A stretch of DNA of 64,000 bases from Leptotrichia hongkongensis (GCF_007990635.1 NZ_AP019846.1:2108001-2172000), one strand, 5' to 3'. Positions 9,242 through 19,896 are shown, numbered from the stretch's first letter. Made by a program: numbers and translations. The notes: generated from the letters alone by a model not told the origin.

Positions 9242-9817
9242 CTATATAATTTTATAAATCCAGGCTGATGCCACTTTTCCTTCCTCAATTAATCTTTCTT
9301 TTTGTTCTTCTGTTAGTTTATTTTTTAAAATTTCTCTATGATCTTCTGTCACTTTATTTTTCCCAATAGTTTTTAATACATGAATAACTATGACTGTTTC
9401 AATAGATAATATTGGAAATTTACTTATTGTTTCTATCTTTAAACTCTATTACTGTATTTCCAAATGAAAAATCTACATATCTTCCGTCTGATATATATGT
9501 CCATTTGAAAGGTACCTGTGTCGAGAGTCCTAATAAATTTAATGCCGTATTTCCAGAAGGTGCTATTGTCCAGTTATATTTTCTGGCTATTGCCTTAGCA
9601 ACTTCATGAACTGATGAAGCTTCATACTCTTCAATCAGTTCATTGTATTTAGGATTATAATATATTCCTTTTAAAATTTTCTTTATTTTTTCTGAATTTG
9701 TAAGCCTGTTCAATGTTTTTCTTACAGTTTCATAATCAGCAATATCAAGAAAATCAATGGAAATAAATACTTTGTCATTATTAAAATTATCTATTCTATC
9801 CTTTATTTTTTTTTCAT
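9242..9817 (-). pseudogene. DUF6088/AbiEi-type antitoxin, broken by two frameshifts
   Basis: The ATG at 9817 has a good AAGGAG site but is followed by a run of nine A and an immediate stop. One more A would open the frame into IKDRIDNFNNDKVFISIDF and on through LKGIYYNPKYNEL, 'VAKAIARKYNWTIAPSGNTALNLLGLSTQ' in part, and YISDGRYVDFSFGNTVIEF. A second shift at about 9429-9446 is needed to continue to the stop at 9242, giving about 191 residues, the usual length. The winged-helix start and 'ALNLLGLSTQVP' core are typical of DUF6088, related to AbiEi antitoxins of type IV toxin-antitoxin systems. No AbiEii nucleotidyltransferase toxin is next to it, so it is an orphan. A palindrome just upstream (9831-9860) fits autorepression. 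Confidence 0.75.
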
Positions 9818-9830
9818 ACTTCTATCTCCT

Positions 9831-9860
9831 TGTCCTAATTACTGTATAACTTTTGGGACA
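9831..9860. promoter_or_regulatory. 30-bp imperfect inverted repeat before the AbiEi-type gene (copy 2)
   Basis: The arms TGTCCTAAT and TTTTGGGACA surround the centre CTGTATAAC. It ends 14 bp before the ATG of the DUF6088 gene and partly overlaps the spacer to its ribosome site. It lines up with 9141-9170 without gaps, with about three quarters of positions identical. Confidence 0.65.
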
Positions 9861-9955
9861 AAATTGCAAGGGAGGGGTTATTTAATTTGATTGTTTTGTT
9901 TTATTGTATGTTTGCACAAATAACATAAAATTTCAAGAAAAATTATAAAATTTAT

Positions 9956-12472
9956 TTACTTTTTAATCAATCCTCCTATATATTTTTTTTCATTAAGCTG
10001 AAAAGTATTCATAATTCTATCTCGACTTTTATAATCCATCGGATGTGTGGAGCAATGCATTATCAATAAATGTCTCATTAGATTTTCAGCAATTTTTGAA
10101 TAATCATACTCTTTTATTTCATTTTTTATTTCATTTATGTCAACTTCTTTCATATACCACATACGTATACCATGCTTTATAAGAGATATAGCTGGTGTTT
10201 TTTTATCTTTTGATATCTCATTTATTATTTTCATTAGATAATCAGATCCAATAGAATGAATAGTTTTATAAATTATAAAAAATATTAAATTATAACATAA
10301 CTCCCAAAATATTCTCTTAGCAAGTTCTTTAGTATTATTTTTACTTTTAATCTCTAATTTACCTATTCCCTTTTCTATTAACTCTAACATGTACTTTTGA
10401 AATTCTTCATCTTTAATTTGATAAAGTATAAAATTTAATATCCTTAAATTCAATTCTATACTATATAATATCATCTCTTTTAACAATGTTTTTTCTAAAG
10501 AACCAGGTCTATTTTTAGCTAAGTTTCCTATAACTTCTACTGTTCTGATACTTCTTCTAAAATTATAAATGTCTTCATCTTCAATTTCATTATCTGAATC
10601 AACATATAAACTTTCCTCATCAATTTCAGTATTTTCTGAAATTTCTTCTAATTGTATATTTTTTTCTCTTATTTCATTAAAATCATTAACTTCTGGTAAA
10701 AAAATTCCAATATATTATCAAAATTTATATTTATTTCTTTCATTTCATCTATTTTCAAAGTTGTAACTTTACTATTTTCAAATAACTCTAAGGAATTCAA
10801 TAATATTTCTTCAAGTAATTTTTTTCTTTTGAATGATGAGAAATAAAAATACAAATATATGAATTCCTATCTAAATGTAAATTTCTTACTAATTTATTTA
10901 TACTATTTTCTTCTTCTTTATAATGTTCGGACAAATATTTTCCAATAAAGTAATAATATAAATATGGATAGAAAAATTTTATACTTCCCAACGACGTTTT
11001 TTCAATATTTTTGATTTTATTAAACTATTGATTACTTCTTCACTATCAAATACTAAATTAAAGTTTTTTTCATAATTCTCCAAAATTTATCTATATCAGT
11101 TTGATATAATTCATATATATTTTTACTAAATACATAGTAAGATAATTCACTTAAAAAATTTAAATATATATCTATTGCATCATTTCTTATTCCGTTTTTC
11201 CAAAAATTCATTTGTATTAAAAATTGATAGCAATAGCCTTGTGACGTTATTTCTTTATCTAAATTTTTATTTGTTTCAGAATATCCAAGAACAGATAGAA
11301 GAAAAAAAGGATATGCTGGCATAATTCCATTATTAAATATCTTACCTATAGTTGTGTTCAAAAATTCTGTTCTTTTATCATTTTTCTTCATAATTTCATT
11401 TTCATTTGATACTTCGTCTTTCAAATTTGACCATTTTTTTATTAATTCATCTCTTAATTTAGGATCTAATTCCATTCTTCTGTATTTAGAAAAATTTGAT
11501 CTGTCATTTTAAATGCAGAGTGTGTGTGTGATCAGTTAACAATATTATATAATTGAACTTAAGTACATCATTTAGAATTTTATCTTTCTTTTTTAACAAA
11601 TGAAAATCATCAATAATAATAACAAACTTATCTTTTTCATTTTCAGCATTTTCTAAATTTTTATACTGTTTATTTATTATTATTTCTAATATTCTTTTAA
11701 AATTATTCGTTAAATTTTCTGATTGATTTATAAGAATTGGAATATACCCTTCATCAAATAAATCTTTTGTTATTTTTTTGGATAATGTTGTTTTCCCTGA
11801 TTGAGCATCTCCCGATATCATTATATATTTTTCATTTTCAAGTTTTTCACTTATTTTTTCTGAACTAAAAAACTTATAACTATCACTATTTTTTATATCT
11901 TTTTCTATATTTGTCAATTTAGGGTAAACAAATATATCCTCTAAAAAAAGAGTTTCTTTTGCATTATGTGAATTAGATAATATTTCCATACTATTTAATT
12001 CTTCTTTAAAATCTTTTGTAAATTCAAGTTCTTGTTCTTTTTCTTCTTTTAAACTATCTAGCAATTCATTATAACTTTCTTTATTTGTATTTATTTGTTT
12101 TAAAAATAATGCAAAAATCCCCTCTAAAAAATCAGGTAATACGCTAATTTCTGAACCTTGTATAATAGGTATCACTATTTTTGTTTTTTTATTCATATGA
12201 CTTGCTAACAACCTAGCTTCATATGCAACTCCAGTTGGATTATTACCTCTATTATCTGCTCTATTTTTATATTCTGAAGTACAAATAACAAGAATATATT
12301 TTGATTCTCTTATTGATTTCTCCATAAATTCTGTTACTTCATGTCCATGCCTTAATACACCATCATCTATAATGACCTCAAAACCATCTTTTTGTAACTT
12401 ATCCTTTAATTGTTTTACTTGATCTGTATCAGCATCATTTCTACAATATGAAATAAATATTTTCTTTTTCAT
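9956..12472 (-). pseudogene. TIR/SEFIR-STAND NTPase gene in the BREX operon, split by about six frameshifts
   Basis: The intact first part (12472-11504, 322 residues) has a TIR/SEFIR-like domain: KKIFISYCRND at the start, a CTSEY strand, and GVAYEA with Glu85 as candidate catalytic residue. A STAND/AAA NTPase follows, with Walker A GDAQSGKT (about 221-228) and Walker B FVIIIDDFH (about 283-291). The rest survives as shifted fragments: helical sensor-type sequence with KFFYPYLYYYFIGKYLSEHY and IFISHHSKEK, then a C-terminal helical region ending at 9956. Adding one base at each of 11520-11530 (GT repeat), 11472-11473, 11082-11085, 11008-11012, 10819-10825 and 10698-10704 restores one frame of about 840 residues. 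The gene starts 17 bp after pglX. TIR-STAND proteins sense infection and deplete NAD; that role is inferred. Confidence 0.75.
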
Positions 12473-12489
12473 AAATTTATATCCTCCTA

Positions 12490-15400
12490 TTATTTTACCT
12501 TCCCCAATATCTCATACTTCTTCCCATCACGTCCAGTCTGCACTTTCTCATAATTGACTTTCACTCCGTCATCCAAATCAATCGAAATATATTCTGAAGA
12601 CAAGTGATTCATCTTTTCATCAAATTGTTTACATTCATCAAGCTGTGATTTTATCTTTTTTAGCTCCTGCTCAGCTTTTTTTCTGTTGTTATTACTTTCA
12701 ATTTCATCTTTCAGAAAACTTGCCCTTCTTTCATAATGTTTCTGTAGCTCATGCAGATATCCAATTCTAACCTTTGCTGTAGTCTGTTCATTATAACGGT
12801 GCATATAAATCAATGCTTTAAATCCATTTTTCTTTCCTGCATCATAAAGCCAGTAAATTGGTCTTTTTTTGTATCTTTTCAAATGATCTTCATAAAAATT
12901 CTTTAAGAAATATTCTCTTATAATATCTTTTGGAGCATCATTTTTATTAGATAAGGCTTGTGATATAAATTTAAGATTTTCTTCAAGTGTTTCTTCTCCA
13001 TATACTATTTTTACAAATTCTACAAATCTTGTAACAATATCATCACTAAAATATTCACTGTCAGTAATTGGAATACAGTTATCTTCATCGGAAATAAATT
13101 TGCTATATTTATTTTTATCAAATTCTCCTCCTGCAAATACAAGGCCTTCCTCATCAAGCGAATAACGCCCAAACATACATCCGACAGCATAGGAAATAAA
13201 TTGTTTTATTAAAACATTTTTATTAAATTCTAAACTGACTCCTCTATCATATAGATATTTTTCTGACTCACTAGAAAAATTCTTAGGAATACTATTATCA
13301 ATCTCAACAATTTTAGCTTCTTTCTTTAAGATAGTGATATCATCAAAAGAAACTTTTTCATCCATTTCATCTTGTAATTCATAAATTTCAATGAAGAGTC
13401 TATTTAACTCTTCTTCATTTTTATGTAATTGTACAAAATTATCTCTCCAATGAGAACAATAATTTTCATAAGCAGTCTTTAAATCTTTTCTATCAATTAA
13501 AGATAGTTTTTCAAAATCCCAAGAAGTTTCCCTTGAATCCCATTCTTCTTTGGAGATATCTATATTTTGCTGAGCTAAAATATCTATCTTTTCTTTTATT
13601 TCAAAAGATTCTGAAAAGATTAATGGTAATCTTTTTATTTGTTCAGGACCAAATGTTAAAGTAGGAGATAAAAATTTTAAAAGACTCATACTAATAGTAC
13701 TATTTAAAAAACTTGATAGATATAAAAGATAGTTTTCTTTCATAAAACAAGTAGGTCCTGAATTTCCAAATAAAACTCCTTCTGGAACAAACCTATTTGA
13801 AAGTAATTTACTTGATATTTCAGACCAAGTTATACATTTTTTAAAATAATAAATATTATCTCTTAAACGAAAATTATTGTTATTACAATATTTAATTTCA
13901 TAAGAATCATTTTCCATATTTATAACAACTTCTAAATTTCCATACCATTTTCTAAAACTTCCTCCACTTGTTGCAGGAGTCCATTTATAATTTTTTTCAA
14001 TCATTTCTTCATAATTTCTTAACAAAAATCCTATTTTTTTTAGAGAGACTTCATACCATAATCTAGTATATTTCAAATCATTGCCAGTTAGAACTCCTTT
14101 TTTAGTATTACCATATTCACCAAAGAATATATTTTTTTCAAATATTTCTCTTACTTTATCACTTACCCAATAAGCTATAGGGCTTCCTGGTATTTTTTCA
14201 AAATTCTTTTCATTTGTTTCATAAAAATATCCACAGTTTTTGTTTTCTAATGCTTCTAAAACTTTTTTACTTTGAAATTCCATATCGCCTTTATAATCAT
14301 CTAGTCTTATAAATAATCCTTTTGAATCCATTTTTTTAAAATTTCCAAGAACAAATGTTATTACATCAACTGTTGCTTCCTTATAAAATGATCCTTTCGC
14401 AATTTGAATCAAACTTTCTATTTTTTTATCTTCAATAATATATTTTCTTAACTCTTCATATGTTTTTATAAACATCCATACATTCGGTGTCATCCATCCA
14501 GAATATCCATCTTCAACAAGAAAATCAAATGCTCTTACCATAAATACAGAAAACAAATCTCCTTTATAATCCTTATAATTTCCTTCTACAAATTTTTTCA
14601 ATTTTGGATTGTATTTATTCAAATATGGCGGATTAGTACAGACTACATGATACTTATTCTTTAATATTTTTGCAGTTTTTACTATTTGTTTCATTGTTGA
14701 ATATACATTCTCTTTCCATATTTCTCCCATTAAACTTCCTGTATATCTGTCTCTGCATTCATCCAAATATCTATCAAAACTGTCATAATCAAAATTCTCC
14801 ACTTTTATTAGACTTCCTATTTCTCTTGCATCTTCAAATGTTCTTATTAGATATTCTCCAACTTGATTTTGTTTATCATCTGTTGTTACTCCATCAAGAT
14901 AAAAATTTGTTCTCAGCTCATCCATATTTATTTTTTTTGAATTTTCTAATATTTTTTTACTTTCATTATCAAATAACAAATAACTTTCTTCAGTATAAGT
15001 TAAATTAGGAGATATTCCTCTTGTAAAAAATCTCCTATCGTATTCCCTACCTTTTATCATTACTGCGAAGTACGTCAACTGATAAGCTCTTTTATCTATA
15101 TCAAGTCCATAAATATTCTTTTCTATTATATTTTTTACAGCTTCTCTGTCACTATATCCTGCTTCCCTGTAAATTTCCATTAGTATATCAAAAGCATGAA
15201 CCAGTATATGTCCACTTCCCATACAAGGCTCTAAAAATTTTATTTCTTCAGGAGATATTTTTTCATCTATATATGCAATTTCTTCATTTTTAGGAGTTAC
15301 AAAATATTCCAGTTTATCTTTCAGCTTACTGTCAGGATTTCTCTCAATCCAATATTTTCCCAAAGAATTCTGTACCATATATTTTACAACCCAGTCAGTA

Positions 15401-16275
15401 GTAAATATTTGTGTTGCTATTGGTATATCTTCTTTTGCAATAGTACCTTTATTCATTCCGACTATTTCATTTTTTTTCTTTTCATTATAATACTGATAAA
15501 GCCACCCAATAACTTCTACTTGACTTCCAATTCCTTTTTCATCTGATGAAATTCCTATATTATTTGATATTCTTATATTATAAAGTCCTGCTAATCCTAT
15601 CCCATTATTTTTATTTTCATTATTTTTATTTTTTATTTTAAAATTCTCTTCTCCAACTTCATCCACTAACTTTCTCAATATTCCTTCTTCATCATTTATC
15701 GAAATTGGCAAAAGTAACTCTGAATAATCTTCGGCTTCTTCAAATAATTCAGGCAATATTTCATTAAGTTTATTACATCTTTTTATAAATAAAAATTTGA
15801 AGAGCTCTTCTATTTTGTTCTCTTCTTTTAACTTATAAACATTATTTTTTTCATCATTTGAAAATTCCAGATCTGTATCAAATACTTCCCTTATTATTTG
15901 AGGTTCCCTGTCATTTTCTCTGTCAGAAGATAAAATTTTTATTCCATCAGGAATATAATCATTCACTTCCATAAATCTAATAGCAATAATTCTATTAAAC
16001 CAGGTATATGCTATTTCCTCAACAAATTCATTAAAACACTTCTTAAAATCTTCATTTTTTCCTCTTGTTTTTAATACCTCAATTATTTTTTCTCTCTGTT
16101 TGACTTCCTTTTCATTAAATTCCTGTCCATTAATCTTTAAATAATCATCTTCTTTTACAGTTTCTTCTCCTATCCCTTTTTCTGTAATCCCCATCAATTC
16201 CAATTTTCTTTTTATATCATCTTCCATTTTTTCTTTTGCGTTTACTGCAAAATTTCTCAATGCTACTTTGTCCAT
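12490..16275 (-). CDS. pglX: BREX type 1 adenine-specific DNA methyltransferase PglX
   Basis: A 1261-residue protein, normal length for type 1 PglX. Methyltransferase motif I reads FLEPCMGSGHIL (about 348-359) and motif IV is TNPPY (about 547-551), the N6-adenine class signature. A long C-terminal region with predicted coiled coil (about 1195-1230, rich in Glu/Lys) follows. PglX modifies host DNA at a non-palindromic site so the BREX machinery tolerates self; the target site cannot be read from sequence. The start is supported by AGGAGCTATCA before the ATG. It lies 42 bp after brxC and 17 bp before the TIR gene, so all are one transcript. Homopolymer-rich but unbroken, unlike the neighbouring cassette genes. 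No phase-variable repeat is evident inside it. Confidence 0.95.
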   Translation of the reverse strand: MDKVALRNFAVNAKEKMEDDIKRKLELMGITEKGIGEETVKEDDYLKINGQEFNEKEVKQREKIIEVLKTRGKNEDFKKCFNEFVEEIAYTWFNRIIAIRFMEVNDYIPDGIKILSSDRENDREPQIIREVFDTDLEFSNDEKNNVYKLKEENKIEELFKFLFIKRCNKLNEILPELFEEAEDYSELLLPISINDEEGILRKLVDEVGEENFKIKNKNNENKNNGIGLAGLYNIRISNNIGISSDEKGIGSQVEVIGWLYQYYNEKKKNEIVGMNKGTIAKEDIPIATQIFTTDWVVKYMVQNSLGKYWIERNPDSKLKDKLEYFVTPKNEEIAYIDEKISPEEIKFLEPCMGSGHILVHAFDILMEIYREAGYSDREAVKNIIEKNIYGLDIDKRAYQLTYFAVMIKGREYDRRFFTRGISPNLTYTEESYLLFDNESKKILENSKKINMDELRTNFYLDGVTTDDKQNQVGEYLIRTFEDAREIGSLIKVENFDYDSFDRYLDECRDRYTGSLMGEIWKENVYSTMKQIVKTAKILKNKYHVVCTNPPYLNKYNPKLKKFVEGNYKDYKGDLFSVFMVRAFDFLVEDGYSGWMTPNVWMFIKTYEELRKYIIEDKKIESLIQIAKGSFYKEATVDVITFVLGNFKKMDSKGLFIRLDDYKGDMEFQSKKVLEALENKNCGYFYETNEKNFEKIPGSPIAYWVSDKVREIFEKNIFFGEYGNTKKGVLTGNDLKYTRLWYEVSLKKIGFLLRNYEEMIEKNYKWTPATSGGSFRKWYGNLEVVINMENDSYEIKYCNNNNFRLRDNIYYFKKCITWSEISSKLLSNRFVPEGVLFGNSGPTCFMKENYLLYLSSFLNSTISMSLLKFLSPTLTFGPEQIKRLPLIFSESFEIKEKIDILAQQNIDISKEEWDSRETSWDFEKLSLIDRKDLKTAYENYCSHWRDNFVQLHKNEEELNRLFIEIYELQDEMDEKVSFDDITILKKEAKIVEIDNSIPKNFSSESEKYLYDRGVSLEFNKNVLIKQFISYAVGCMFGRYSLDEEGLVFAGGEFDKNKYSKFISDEDNCIPITDSEYFSDDIVTRFVEFVKIVYGEETLEENLKFISQALSNKNDAPKDIIREYFLKNFYEDHLKRYKKRPIYWLYDAGKKNGFKALIYMHRYNEQTTAKVRIGYLHELQKHYERRASFLKDEIESNNNRKKAEQELKKIKSQLDECKQFDEKMNHLSSEYISIDLDDGVKVNYEKVQTGRDGKKYEILGKVK

Positions 16276-16317
16276 TGATAGCTCCTAAATTTAAATTTTA
16301 ACCCCCACCTTATTTAA

Positions 16318-19300
16318 CTAAAATTCCACTTCCACAATCTCACTGTCTTCCAGTTCTTTTTCCAGTTTTTTTCTCAATTTTTCAAGATAATTTTCTATAT
16401 CTTCTTTGCTTTGTATTTTCCATACTCTATCTTTATTTATTTTAGCAATTCCTATTATTTTTGGTTTCTTTATTCTTATTGGAATTGCTGGACTCTCTAA
16501 TGCATCATCTATTTTTAAGTTTGCTCTTATTTCCTCTTCCTGTCTTTCAAATTCATCAAGAAGTTTACTTTTCAAATTTGAAGCTTCTTTATCAAAAGTT
16601 TCTATTTCCCTTATATTTTCTGACTTTTCAGCATTCTTTAAAATTTCAGAAAAACTTTCTTCAACTTTTTTAGTAAACTTTTCTTTTAATTCTTTATTTT
16701 CCGTATACAGTCTTTCCAATGTTATTTCTTTTATTTCTTTTATTTTATCTAAAATGGGATTTCTTCTTTCAGAAAGAATCTGATTATAATTTTCAGTAAA
16801 TTTTTTATTTAGCTCATTCAAATCCTTAATTTTATTATATGGTTTTTTATCATTCAATATTTTATTTATATCTCTTACAGTTTGTTCAATTTCTACATCT
16901 GAAAAATAATTTTTAGAATCAGCATATTTTTCATATAGTTTAACAGACTCATCCCATATATTTTTCTGTTCTCCAGAAAAAAATTTATCTATAGGCTCCA
17001 TATCTTCAACATAATCACAGTAGTTATCTTCATGTCCTAAAACTTCATCAAATATTTCTCTTGTATCTTTCAATGCGAGTATTCTTTTTAAAAGTTTTTC
17101 TCCATTTTCCAATACATCCTTACCTGGATAATTTTTATTCTTATAGTTTCTTTCCAACTCTTCTATTTCAACAAGTTTTTCCCTTGTCAGCTCTTTAAAA
17201 TCCTTCACCATTTTATCTGTATCTTCTGAATCAATATTTTTTCCAAACAGCTCATCTGCAACATTTTTCATTGCTCTTATACTTTTGCTATCTATCTTTT
17301 CTTTTATTTCAAGATAAACTCTTTCTCCACTGTCTTTTTTTACAATACTTTCTATAATATTTTCAGAAGATTCATTTAACAGGCTTAAGCTGTTTCCATT
17401 TCTTTTAAGCTCTATTTCCCCATCTTTAAATGCTCTTGCAACTATCCATTCAATATCTTTATCATTCCATCCAAAAGGAGCTTTTGAAAAATAATCCTTT
17501 ACTTCCTTTATGTTTATCTTCAGTCCCTTGTCCTTTTTAAGTTTTATATGATTTACAACTTCCTGTATTGCATTTATGTTATCTTTCTTTCTTTCAGCAG
17601 TAATCAAGGTATCTTCCCTATCTTCAAAAATTTCCCTTATATCACTTTCTCCCATAGATTTTGTAATATAGTCCAGTTTGTTATATACTTTATTTACTAA
17701 TTTTCCTAATGCTTCAGTTATCTTAGTTTCATAGTCCTTTGCATTAAGAGTAACATTATTCCCTCCTACATAGTATTTTGCATTTCTAAGGGCATCTTCC
17801 AACATTCGTTCTGAACGCTCTATATGTTCCTTACGCTCTGTACTCTTTTTTTCCTTTATAATACTTCCTTGTGGTAAATCATCAGCCTCTCCTGATTTTA
17901 AGAATTTCTCTATTTTTATATCCATCTCTATTTCATTTATATAAAAACTATTTTCTCCTAAATCAATAAATACTGAATTTTCCTGTGTACTTTTCATTAA
18001 AAGAGAACTTTCATTTCCACTATAATCAGAATTTGGAGTAACTATATTTATACCTATATCATATGTATCTTTACCTCTTGCATTGTCATCAACTTTCTGA
18101 TTAAAGGAGAAAGTATAATCTTTAAATTTAGGTGACTGATATTTTTTCTCTGAATAGAATTTATCAAATATTTTTTCAGAAATTTTTCTCAATATTTCAT
18201 TCATATCCACATCAATTTTATCAATCATTTTCTCTACTTCCTGCTCTTCATTTGTCAGGAATATATATACATCTCCAGATTTTTGTACAAGTGTCTGTTT
18301 TATAAGTACATCTAGTGCTTCCTTAACCTTTTCCTTTAACACTATTCTATCTTCATTTATATCTTCAACCATTAATGTAGTAATATTTTCCAGTGTTCCC
18401 TTTATTTCCTTGACATACTTAATCATAAAAAGAACTTTAAGTACATTCACATTAAAGCAATTTTCTTCATTTTCAGGATTAATATAGCTATTTTTCATAG
18501 CTCCTGTTATAATCACTGAATGTGAGTGATCCAGAAAACTTTGGAGTCCATCATAAAATTTATCAAAGGAAACAAGTATTCCTGTTTCATTTTCTTTATA
18601 TTTTTCTGCTCCTTCTTTAAACATTGCAAGCATCGAACGCTCTCCTTCAGATAAATGTTTTCCACTTGAACTATGTTCACGAATAGAAGTTAGAACATAT
18701 GAAAGTATCTGAAACTGATACGGAATAAAAGGATATACTTCCTGAAAATCTTTTACATCTGAATAAATCTTCTTTTCAATTCCATCATCAAATATAACAA
18801 GATTTTTTATTACCGATTCCTTTTCCGCATAAACTAAAGACAGTTCTTTTTCTGCATATTCATTTTTTTCTAAAATTCTCTTTTTTATAACTTCTGATAC
18901 ATCTGTAGAAGTCAGGCTAATTCTAGTTTTAAATCTACCCTGTATTTTAGAAAAATCATTTCCTTTTACTTTTGTAATAGAGTCTATAGCCTGTTGGGAT
19001 GTTACTACTACCCATGCTTTTCCTTTACAATACACTCCTAAGTCTTCTGTTACAGTTTGCAGATTCAGCATTAAATCAGTATTTTCTCCTATATACTGTC
19101 CAACTTCATCTACAAAAAATATTACATGATGATTATTTCCTTTTTTCTTAATATATTTATCAATCATTTTTGCAAAATCTTCTATCGAAATAGAATAGTC
19201 CTTTTTAGAAGATTCAATCCAGTTATTTGCTTCCTCTTCTGTCATAAATCCTATTTCTTCCAAGGTTTTTTTAACTTTGAAAGTTTCAAAGTTAAAATTA

Positions 19301-19896
19301 TTTCTTCTTTCTTCCCAGTTTTTTCTGGAAATTTCTTCAAATTTTTCTTTAAATTCTTCATATTTTCCAGCTGAAACCAGTTCTCTTTCTAAATCTGCCA
19401 CATGTGGCTTTGGAGAGAATCCCTGCATTTCATTAAATACTTTCAAAAACACTTTCAAAATATCATCTTTTCCTTTATTTCCAGTACTTTCACTTTTAGA
19501 ATCAATATTAAATAAAATAGAGTCTGTCGAAGTTTGACAAGCTTTTTTCATATCTGCAATAACCATTTCATCCTTTATTTTATTATCTTCCAAAAAATAA
19601 TCAATCGCTTTTTTCCCATTAATTTCTTTATTTGAAAGCAGATAAGATAATATTTTCAGCAAATGCGACTTCCCGCTTCCAAAGAAACCACTTATCCAGA
19701 CTCCCATATCATCTGTATTTCCACTAATTCCTTTACCATATGCTGAAAAAAAGTCTCTGAAATGTTTCTGTAATTCATTTGTTACTACATATTCTTCCAA
19801 TTCCTGCTTTATATTTTCCTCTTCCTTCTGTCCTACTTTTATTACTCCTTTTATATCTCTGTCAATAGGTTTCTTAAACATCTCTTTTATTTTCAT
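16318..19896 (-). CDS. brxC: BREX P-loop protein BrxC
   Basis: A 1192-residue P-loop protein. Walker A is GFFGSGKSH (about 70-78) and Walker B is HVIFFVDEVGQ (about 257-267). Long helical, Glu/Lys-rich stretches fill the C-terminal half (about 880-1150). This layout and the N-terminal 'MFKKPIDRDIKGVIKVGQ' are characteristic of BrxC (PglY-like DUF499-related family), a core BREX ATPase thought to help assemble the methylation and exclusion complex. It lies between brxB and pglX, in standard type 1 order, with a 129-bp gap after brxB in which I see no clear promoter or terminator. The frame is intact. Confidence 0.95.
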   Translation of the reverse strand: MKIKEMFKKPIDRDIKGVIKVGQKEEENIKQELEEYVVTNELQKHFRDFFSAYGKGISGNTDDMGVWISGFFGSGKSHLLKILSYLLSNKEINGKKAIDYFLEDNKIKDEMVIADMKKACQTSTDSILFNIDSKSESTGNKGKDDILKVFLKVFNEMQGFSPKPHVADLERELVSAGKYEEFKEKFEEISRKNWEERRNNFNFETFKVKKTLEEIGFMTEEEANNWIESSKKDYSISIEDFAKMIDKYIKKKGNNHHVIFFVDEVGQYIGENTDLMLNLQTVTEDLGVYCKGKAWVVVTSQQAIDSITKVKGNDFSKIQGRFKTRISLTSTDVSEVIKKRILEKNEYAEKELSLVYAEKESVIKNLVIFDDGIEKKIYSDVKDFQEVYPFIPYQFQILSYVLTSIREHSSSGKHLSEGERSMLAMFKEGAEKYKENETGILVSFDKFYDGLQSFLDHSHSVIITGAMKNSYINPENEENCFNVNVLKVLFMIKYVKEIKGTLENITTLMVEDINEDRIVLKEKVKEALDVLIKQTLVQKSGDVYIFLTNEEQEVEKMIDKIDVDMNEILRKISEKIFDKFYSEKKYQSPKFKDYTFSFNQKVDDNARGKDTYDIGINIVTPNSDYSGNESSLLMKSTQENSVFIDLGENSFYINEIEMDIKIEKFLKSGEADDLPQGSIIKEKKSTERKEHIERSERMLEDALRNAKYYVGGNNVTLNAKDYETKITEALGKLVNKVYNKLDYITKSMGESDIREIFEDREDTLITAERKKDNINAIQEVVNHIKLKKDKGLKINIKEVKDYFSKAPFGWNDKDIEWIVARAFKDGEIELKRNGNSLSLLNESSENIIESIVKKDSGERVYLEIKEKIDSKSIRAMKNVADELFGKNIDSEDTDKMVKDFKELTREKLVEIEELERNYKNKNYPGKDVLENGEKLLKRILALKDTREIFDEVLGHEDNYCDYVEDMEPIDKFFSGEQKNIWDESVKLYEKYADSKNYFSDVEIEQTVRDINKILNDKKPYNKIKDLNELNKKFTENYNQILSERRNPILDKIKEIKEITLERLYTENKELKEKFTKKVEESFSEILKNAEKSENIREIETFDKEASNLKSKLLDEFERQEEEIRANLKIDDALESPAIPIRIKKPKIIGIAKINKDRVWKIQSKEDIENYLEKLRKKLEKELEDSEIVEVEF

